Source of the DNA: CAVSMC01 sp963798655 | GTDB taxonomy: Bacteria; Pseudomonadota; Gammaproteobacteria; Burkholderiales; Casimicrobiaceae | Reading direction: 5' to 3' | DNA length: 64,000 nucleotides | Assembly: GCA_963798655.1 (NCBI GenBank) | Contig: CAWCUH010000020.1 | Location: forward strand, 9,405-73,404 | Shown: positions 59,036 through 64,000 of the stretch, in pieces | How the letters are laid out: each line of letters begins with the position of its first letter | Position numbering within the stretch: position 1 is the stretch's first letter | Notes under the pieces: generated by a model | Database searches by the model: none | Seen by the model: only the letters and a program-made list of their open reading frames with translations | What the model was told of the DNA's origin: nothing | Program-made: the position numbers and the translations under genes

Positions 59036-60364
59036 ATGTCGACGATGACGCCGCAGGAAATCGTTTCCGAGCTCGATAAGCATATCGTCGGGCAGGCGGC
59101 AGCCAAGCGCGCCGTCGCGATCGCCCTGCGCAACCGCTGGCGGCGCCTGCAGGTGTCGGAGCCGCTGCGCCAGGAAATCACGCCGAAGAACATCCTGATG
59201 ATCGGGCCGACGGGCGTCGGCAAGACCGAGATCGCGCGCCGCCTCGCGCGCCTCGCCGACGCGCCGTTCATCAAGGTCGAGGCGACGAAGTTCACCGAGG
59301 TCGGTTACGTCGGCCGCGACGTCGACACGATCATCCGCGACCTTGCGGAGGTCGCGGTGAAGCAGACGCGCGAGACCGAAGCGCGCAAGGTGCGCGACCG
59401 TGCCGCCGACGCCGCCGAGGAGCGCATCCTCGACGTGCTGCTGCCGCCGGCGCGTGAAGTGAACTTCCACGACATGCAGCCGACCGACTCGGCGACCCGA
59501 CAGCGTTTTCGCAAGATGCTGCGCGAGGGCAAGCTCGACGACAAGGAAATCGAGATCGAGGTCGCCGCGCTCGCGCAGCAGCCGGAGATCATGGCGCCGC
59601 CGGGCATGGAAGACCTGACGAGCCAGATCCAGGGGATGTTCGCGCAGCTTTCCGGCGGCCGCCGCCGACTGCGCAAGCTCCGCGTCGGCGAAGCGCTGAA
59701 GGCGCTGACCGACGAGGAGGCGTCGAAGCTCGTCAACGACGACGACGTCAAGGCGCGCGCGCTTGCGAGCGCCGAGCAGAACGGCATCGTGTTCCTCGAC
59801 GAGATCGACAAGATCGCGAGCCGCCAGGAGATGCACGGCGCCGACGTGTCGCGCCAGGGCGTGCAGCGCGACCTGCTGCCGCTGGTCGAGGGCACGACGG
59901 TGTCGACGAAGTACGGCATGATCCGCACCGATCACATCCTGTTCATCGCGTCGGGCGCGTTCCACCTGTCGAAGCCGGCCGATCTCATTCCCGAGCTGCA
60001 GGGGCGCTTCCCCATTCGAGTCGAGTTGAGCTCGCTGTCGGTTTCCGATTTCGAGCAGATCCTCACCGCCACCGACGCGTGCCTCACGCGGCAGTACGAG
60101 GCGTTGCTCGGCACCGAGAACGTGAAGCTCGACTTCTCGCCGGACAGCATCCGCCGGCTCGCCGAGATCGCATTCGCGGTGAACGAGCGGCAGGAGAACA
60201 TCGGCGCACGCCGGCTCTACACGGTGATGGAGCGCCTGCTCGAGGACCTGTCGTTCGACGCGACGCGCCGCGACGGGCAGACGGTGCCCATCGACGCCGC
60301 GTACGTCGACGAGCGGCTGCGCGGCATCGCCGGCGACGACAATCTCGCGCGCTACATCCTATAA
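59036..60364 (+). CDS. hslU: HslU, ATPase subunit of the HslUV protease
   Basis: HslU is the AAA+ unfoldase for HslV. The 442-aa protein has Walker A GPTGVGKT (57-64) and pore motif GYVGRDVDTIIRDL. An I-domain (about 100-220) comes next, then Walker B NGIVFLDEIDKIASR and sensor regions GAFHLSKPADLIPELQGRFPIR and NIGARRLYTVMERLLED. The C-terminus NLARYIL docks to HslV. hslV is 11.6 kb away on the other strand. The stop codon abuts a palindromic element. Confidence 0.97.
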   Translation: MSTMTPQEIVSELDKHIVGQAAAKRAVAIALRNRWRRLQVSEPLRQEITPKNILMIGPTGVGKTEIARRLARLADAPFIKVEATKFTEVGYVGRDVDTIIRDLAEVAVKQTRETEARKVRDRAADAAEERILDVLLPPAREVNFHDMQPTDSATRQRFRKMLREGKLDDKEIEIEVAALAQQPEIMAPPGMEDLTSQIQGMFAQLSGGRRRLRKLRVGEALKALTDEEASKLVNDDDVKARALASAEQNGIVFLDEIDKIASRQEMHGADVSRQGVQRDLLPLVEGTTVSTKYGMIRTDHILFIASGAFHLSKPADLIPELQGRFPIRVELSSLSVSDFEQILTATDACLTRQYEALLGTENVKLDFSPDSIRRLAEIAFAVNERQENIGARRLYTVMERLLEDLSFDATRRDGQTVPIDAAYVDERLRGIAGDDNLARYIL

Positions 60365-60417
60365 GGGGACAGACGACGCTTTCCGCAGGCAGCCTGCGGA
60401 AAACGTGGTCTGTCCCC
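60365..60417. repeat. GGGGACAGAC-type palindromic element
   Basis: The arms 60365-60390 and 60392-60417 match at 24 of 26 positions with a single-base loop. The left arm starts GGGGACAGACGACGCTTTCC. It starts directly after the hslU stop codon and ends 7 nt before the AEC gene. It shares the GGG-N-CAGA foot and the TTTCCG segment with the GGGTCAGAGT elements. Confidence 0.88.
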
Positions 60418-60424
60418 GTTAGCC

Positions 60425-61300
60425 ATGCTCGCGCGCATCCTTGGCATCATCCTGCCGGTCTTCTCGATCGTCGCGGTCGGCTATTTCTGGGCCCGGCGCG
60501 TGCACCCGGACATGACGATGGTGAACCGCATCAGCATGAACGTGCTCGCGCCGGCACTGATCTTCTCGGCGCTGTCGAGCAAGGGCTTCGACGTCGCCGC
60601 GTATCAACGGCTGATGCTCGGCTGCGTCGGCGTCGTCCTCGGCTCCGGGCTGCTCGCGTGGCCGGTCGCGAGGATGATGCGCGTCGACTGGAAGACGTTC
60701 GTGCCGCCGATGATGTTCAACAACTGCGGCAACATGGGGCTGCCGCTGTCGGTGCTCGCGTTCGGCGAGGCGGGATTCGGCGCGATGGTCGCGCTGTTCA
60801 GCATCTCGAACCTGCTGCAGTTCACGCTCGGCACGTGGATGCTCGACCATCGTGCGCGCTTCACGAGCCTTGCGCGAAACCCGATGGTGCTGTCGACGTT
60901 CGCCGGCTTCGCCTTCGCGATCGTGCACCCGCCGCTTCCGGACTGGATCGCGACCGCGCTCAGGATCACCGGCGACGGCCTTATCCCGCTGATGCTGCTC
61001 GCGCTCGGCGTGCGCATGATGGACATGCGATGGAACGATGCGAAGCTCGGCGCCGTCGGCGCAATCGTGTGTCCGGTGAGCGGCGTCGCGGCGGCGCTCG
61101 CGCTCGCGCCGCTGCTCGCCCTCGATCCGCTGCAGCGGGGCCTGCTCGTGCTGTTCGGCTCGCTGCCGCCGGCGGTGCTGAACTTCATGGTCGCCGAGCA
61201 CTACCGGCAGGAGCCGGGCAAGGTCGCGTCGATCGTGCTTATCGGCAATCTCGCCGCGATCGCGTTCATCCCGATCGGACTCGCGATCGCGCTCGCCTGA
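60425..61300 (+). CDS. AEC-family (auxin efflux carrier-like) transporter
   Basis: This 291-aa membrane protein has about eight to ten spans: MLARILGIILPVFSIVAVGYFWA, NVLAPALIFSALSS, PPMMFNNCGNMGLPLSVLAFGEAGF, LIPLMLLALGVRMMDM and LFGSLPPAVLNFMVAEHY. The NNCGNMGLP stretch is a family hallmark. AEC proteins export malate, malonate or related anions; the substrate here is unknown. The ATG follows a palindromic element by 7 nt with no strong ribosome-binding site. Confidence 0.9.
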   Translation: MLARILGIILPVFSIVAVGYFWARRVHPDMTMVNRISMNVLAPALIFSALSSKGFDVAAYQRLMLGCVGVVLGSGLLAWPVARMMRVDWKTFVPPMMFNNCGNMGLPLSVLAFGEAGFGAMVALFSISNLLQFTLGTWMLDHRARFTSLARNPMVLSTFAGFAFAIVHPPLPDWIATALRITGDGLIPLMLLALGVRMMDMRWNDAKLGAVGAIVCPVSGVAAALALAPLLALDPLQRGLLVLFGSLPPAVLNFMVAEHYRQEPGKVASIVLIGNLAAIAFIPIGLAIALA

Positions 61301-61333
61301 AAGAAAAACCGGACGCGCGGCTCGCGCGTCCGG
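61301..61333 (-). terminator. Terminator between the AEC and DUF2231 genes
   Basis: The arms CCGGACGCGCG (61309-61319) and CGCGCGTCCGG (61323-61333) form a perfect 11-bp stem with a 3-nt loop. On the minus strand it is followed by TTTTTCTT, so it suits termination of the DUF2231 gene. Confidence 0.75.
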
Positions 61334-61359
61334 CCGGAACAAAACGCCCTCGAACTAAA

Positions 61360-61866
61360 TTAGTGGTGCACCGGCGTCGGCGCCGCCGCGCCGGGCACGC
61401 GATCGACGCGCGCTTCGCCGCCCGCGTACTCGGGCGCGCTCTCGACGCCGACGCCATGCACGTGCACCATGTGTCCGCCAAGCCACCCGGAAACGGCGAG
61501 CCCGGCGACGGCGATCACCGACAGCGCGAGCGGCCAGCCGACGACGACGGTGCCGTGCGTGCGCAGCCACAGATTGATCGCGTACAGCACGACGGCGACC
61601 AGGTTGATCGACATATGGATCGTCGCGATGCGCTTGGTGTCGCGGTTTTCCAGCGACGAATAATCGATGAGACCCGGAATCGCGGCGGCGAGCGCGCCGA
61701 CGAACCCGCCGACCATCGTGTACAGCGACACGAGCTGCCACTTGTCGGGCTCCGCGCTTCGCAGCGAAGCGAGGTCGCACACGAGCGAGAAGATGAACAG
61801 GCCGACCGGAAAGACGATGAGCATCGCGTGGAGCGGATGCCCGGCAACGCTGGCTGGCGTGCGCAT
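61360..61866 (-). CDS. DUF2231 membrane protein
   Basis: This 168-aa protein has four membrane spans: HPLHAMLIVFPVGLFIFSLVCDL, LVSLYTMVGGFVGALAAAIPGLIDY, IHMSINLVAVVLYAINLWL and LALSVIAVAGLAVSGWLGGHMV. Conserved His residues sit in GHPLHAML, TIHMSINL and GGHMVHVHGVGV, which could bind haem or metal. Function is unknown. The ATG has a GGAG site 7 nt upstream. It is convergent with the AEC gene. Confidence 0.88.
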   Translation of the reverse strand: MRTPASVAGHPLHAMLIVFPVGLFIFSLVCDLASLRSAEPDKWQLVSLYTMVGGFVGALAAAIPGLIDYSSLENRDTKRIATIHMSINLVAVVLYAINLWLRTHGTVVVGWPLALSVIAVAGLAVSGWLGGHMVHVHGVGVESAPEYAGGEARVDRVPGAAAPTPVHH

Positions 61867-61964
61867 GATGTCTCCAGGGTTTTGATGATTCCCATTAGAC
61901 GGCGCCAGCGATCGCCGCGTTCCTCGGCAACGGCACGCTCGCCGTCGCCTTGAAAAATCTGCGG

Positions 61965-61970
61965 GATAAT
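61965..61970 (+). promoter_or_regulatory. GATAAT -10-like box directly before the COG4091-type gene
   Basis: GATAAT ends 6 nt before ATG 61977, so transcription from it would give a leaderless message. No -35 was recognised. Confidence 0.35.
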
Positions 61971-61976
61971 CCACCC

Positions 61977-63338
61977 ATGAACCTTCATCGGATGCTCGCG
62001 GCGCGCGCCGCGGAAAGGCGGCCGCTGACCGTGGGCCTGATCGGCGCCGGCAAGTTCGGATCGATGTACGTCGCACAGGCGAAGCACACGCCGGGCATCC
62101 ACGTCGTCGGCATCGCGGACCTCGCGCCCGAGCGCGCGCGGGCTTCGCTCGAGCGCACGGGATGGTTGCCGGAGCGCTTCGCAGCGACCTCGCTTGCGCA
62201 GGCCGCGAAAAGCGGGACGACGTTCGTCACCGACGATGCGCGCGCGCTCATCGACGCACCCGAAATCTCGATCGTCATCGACGCGACCGGCAATCCCGCC
62301 GCCGGCATCCGGCACGTACTCGCCTGCTGCGAGCAGCGCAAGCACATCGTGATGGTGAACGTCGAGGCCGATGCGCTCGCGGGACCGCTGCTCGCGAAGC
62401 GCGCACGCGATGCCGGCATCGTCTATTCGCTCGCGTACGGCGATCAGCCGGCGCTGATCTGCGAGATGGTCGACTGGTGTCGCGCGGCGGGATTTGCCGT
62501 TGTCGCCGCCGGCAAGGGCACGAAGTACCTGCCGGCGTATCACGAGTCGACGCCGGCGACCGTGTGGCCGCATTACGGTTTCACGGCGGAAATGGTCGCT
62601 GCCGGCGACTTCAACGCGCAGATGTTCAACTCGTTCCTCGACGGCACGAAGAGCGCGATCGAGATGGCGGCCGTCGCCAACGCGACCGGCCTCGCGCCGG
62701 CGCCCGACGGGCTCGCGTTCCCGCCGTGCGGCGTCGACGACCTGCCGCGCGTGCTGCGTCCGCGCGAGCACGGCGGCTCACTGCATCACGCGGGCCAGGT
62801 CGAGGTGATCTCGAGCGTCGAGCGCGACGGCCGCCCGGTGTTCCGCGACCTGCGCTGGGGCGTGTACGTGACGTTCGAAGCGGGCGACGCCGCGGGCGAA
62901 GACTATGTGCGCAAGTGCTTTCGCGAATACGGCTTCTCGACCGATCCGTCGGGCCGCTACTGCGCGATGTACAAGCCGTACCACGCGATCGGGCTCGAGC
63001 TCGGCATCAGCGTCGCGTCGATCGGATTGCGCAACGAGCCGACGGGATCGGCGATCGCGTGGAACGCCGACGTCGTCGCCACCGCGAAGCGCGCGCTCGA
63101 CGAGGGCGACACGCTCGACGGCGAAGGCGGCTACACCGTGTACGGCAAGCTGATGCCGGCGGCGGATTCGCTCGCGCTCGGCGGGCTGCCGCTGGGGCTC
63201 GCGCACGGCCTGAAATTGAAGCGCGCGATCGCCGCGCATGCGCCGCTGCGATGGAGCGACGTCGTGATCGACGAGCGCGTCGACGCCGTTCGCTTCCGAC
63301 GCGAGATGGAGCGCACACTCGCGCCCCTCGGCGGCTAG
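61977..63338 (+). CDS. NAD(P)-dependent homoserine-dehydrogenase-like protein with SAF domain (COG4091 type)
   Basis: This 453-aa protein has an N-terminal Rossmann fold (TVGLIGAGKFGSMYVAQAK, SIVIDATGNPAAGIRH). A middle oxidoreductase domain contains VAAGKGTKYLPAYHESTPATVWPHYG and NSFLDGTKSAIEMAAVANATGLAP. The C-terminal part resembles an SAF module (GYTVYGKLMPAADSLALGGLPLGLAHGLKLKRAI). It matches the predicted homoserine-dehydrogenase-like family that acts on unidentified, probably sugar-acid, substrates. It is convergent with lysE, with 1 nt between the stops. Confidence 0.85.
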   Translation: MNLHRMLAARAAERRPLTVGLIGAGKFGSMYVAQAKHTPGIHVVGIADLAPERARASLERTGWLPERFAATSLAQAAKSGTTFVTDDARALIDAPEISIVIDATGNPAAGIRHVLACCEQRKHIVMVNVEADALAGPLLAKRARDAGIVYSLAYGDQPALICEMVDWCRAAGFAVVAAGKGTKYLPAYHESTPATVWPHYGFTAEMVAAGDFNAQMFNSFLDGTKSAIEMAAVANATGLAPAPDGLAFPPCGVDDLPRVLRPREHGGSLHHAGQVEVISSVERDGRPVFRDLRWGVYVTFEAGDAAGEDYVRKCFREYGFSTDPSGRYCAMYKPYHAIGLELGISVASIGLRNEPTGSAIAWNADVVATAKRALDEGDTLDGEGGYTVYGKLMPAADSLALGGLPLGLAHGLKLKRAIAAHAPLRWSDVVIDERVDAVRFRREMERTLAPLGG

Positions 63339-63339
63339 C

Positions 63340-63969
63340 TTACGCGGCGCGCCGGAACGTTGCGAGCAGCGCGCCGGCGGCGACGAACAGGCCGCCGAAC
63401 GTGCGGTTGATGATGCGCACGTGGTGCGGCTCGCGCAGCGCGGCGAGAACGCGCGACGCGAGACCGGTGTACGCGCTCATCACGACGAGATCGGTGAAGG
63501 CGAGCGTCGCCGCGCAGACCGCGTACTGCACCGCCTGCGGACGCGCCGGATCGATGAACTGCGGCAGCACGGCGAGCATGAACACGATGCCCTTCGGGTT
63601 GGTCGCGTTCACGAGAAACCCTTTCACGATCAGCTCACGGCGCGAGACGCCTTCCCGCGCGCTGTTCGCGTCGACGATCGGCCGCGCCGGCGCGCGCCAT
63701 TGCTGGATGCCGAGCCATACGAGATACGCGGCGCCGAGCCATTTGATCGCCGCGAACGCGACCGCCGACGCCGCGAGCAGCGCGCCGAGGCCGGCGGCGA
63801 CGATGGCAAGCACGAAGAGTATGCCGAGCTGCAGGCCGGCGATGTTCCAGAGGCCGCGCACGTAGCCGTAGCGCATGCCCGTCGCCATGCACGAGATTGC
63901 GCCCGCGCCAGGCGACAGGCTGATCAGCCACGACGCGACGAAAAAGGCGAGCCAAGTGGAGAGCGACAT
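63340..63969 (-). CDS. LysE/RhtB-family amino-acid exporter
   Basis: This 209-aa membrane protein has about six spans. The family motif LISLSPGAGAISCMATGMRYG is near the N-terminus. IKWLGAAYLVWLGIQQWRAP, KGFLVNATNPKGIVFMLAVLPQFIDP and a C-terminal IINRTFGGLFVAAGALLAT follow. LysE/RhtB proteins export amino acids such as threonine, homoserine or lysine; the substrate is not predictable. The neighbouring homoserine-dehydrogenase-like gene makes a related amino acid conceivable. The 31 nt beyond its start hold nothing recognisable. Confidence 0.92.
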   Translation of the reverse strand: MSLSTWLAFFVASWLISLSPGAGAISCMATGMRYGYVRGLWNIAGLQLGILFVLAIVAAGLGALLAASAVAFAAIKWLGAAYLVWLGIQQWRAPARPIVDANSAREGVSRRELIVKGFLVNATNPKGIVFMLAVLPQFIDPARPQAVQYAVCAATLAFTDLVVMSAYTGLASRVLAALREPHHVRIINRTFGGLFVAAGALLATFRRAA

Positions 63970-64000
63970 GGGTAGAACTCCGAGACAAGCCGATTCTACG

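Overview
The window is GC-rich, very densely coded chromosomal DNA of a betaproteobacterium, most likely a Burkholderiales relative. The evidence is gene content and order: a short-form hisG in a his operon next to murA, the murA-ibaG-yadHG-mla block, the kdsD-kdsC-lptCAB-rpoN-hpf-ptsN-hprK-rapZ block, ruvCAB-ybgC-tolQRA, and a Bug-type tripartite tricarboxylate receptor. No tRNA, 16S/23S rRNA, CRISPR array, integrase or intact transposase was seen. The only RNA gene is RNase P RNA (rnpB). The window starts inside hisA, and lysE at its right edge is complete.

Layout. (1) 1-6145, minus strand: histidine operon hisG-hisD-(EthD-like)-hisC-hisB-hisH-hisA, with the queuosine gene queF just upstream. 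(2) 6250-13261, minus: murA, ibaG/bolA, a YadGH-type ABC exporter and the complete mlaFEDACB phospholipid-transport operon. (3) 13343-15307, minus: a CPA2 cation/proton antiporter. (4) 15380-23989, plus: Kdo synthesis (kdsD, kdsC), LPS transport (lptC, lptA, lptB), sigma-54, the ribosome hibernation factor, the nitrogen-PTS enzyme, HPr kinase, RapZ and the prenyl-FMN synthase ubiX. (5) 23995-30986, plus: a LON-domain protein, yebC, ruvC, a HAD phosphatase, ruvA, ruvB, ybgC, tolQ, tolR, tolA; tolB and pal do not follow. (6) 31068-37695: an uncharacterised 563-aa protein, a secreted FKBP, pepN, fpr and a GNAT acetyltransferase. (7) 38210-45614, minus: a men-like cluster (frameshifted menE, menB, Bug receptor, SDR), then an SPFH/zinc-ribbon/DUF4019 trio and dsbC. 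(8) 45639-51357: ubiH-like, hslV, a STAS protein, sodB, dksA and pyrC. (9) 51432-63969: rnpB, an MFS carrier, a phytoene-dehydrogenase-like oxidoreductase, fabI, two sodC-type lipoproteins, a 3-hydroxybutyrate-oligomer hydrolase, hslU, an AEC carrier, a DUF2231 protein, a COG4091-type dehydrogenase and lysE.

Much of the window serves envelope biogenesis: peptidoglycan precursor, Kdo/LPS transport, phospholipid trafficking and Tol. Regulatory genes (rpoN, ptsN, hprK, rapZ, dksA) are interleaved. Many operon junctions use ATGA, GTGA, TTGA or TGATG overlaps, and GTG/TTG starts are common.

The least explained material is non-coding. There are at least three families of small palindromic elements. 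One begins GGGTCAGAGT or GGGGACAGAC (four copies). One is a GATGGAT-headed GC hairpin (three copies, two lying against or inside gene ends). One has CCCGCG/CGCGGG arms. Other points worth a look are the frameshifted menE beside an E. coli-like menB in a lineage that normally relies on ubiquinone, hslV and hslU separated by 11.6 kb, a DUF4442-like relic between ruvA and ruvB, and a SodC paralogue lacking its metal ligands. I did not find a convincing, wholly new multi-gene system.
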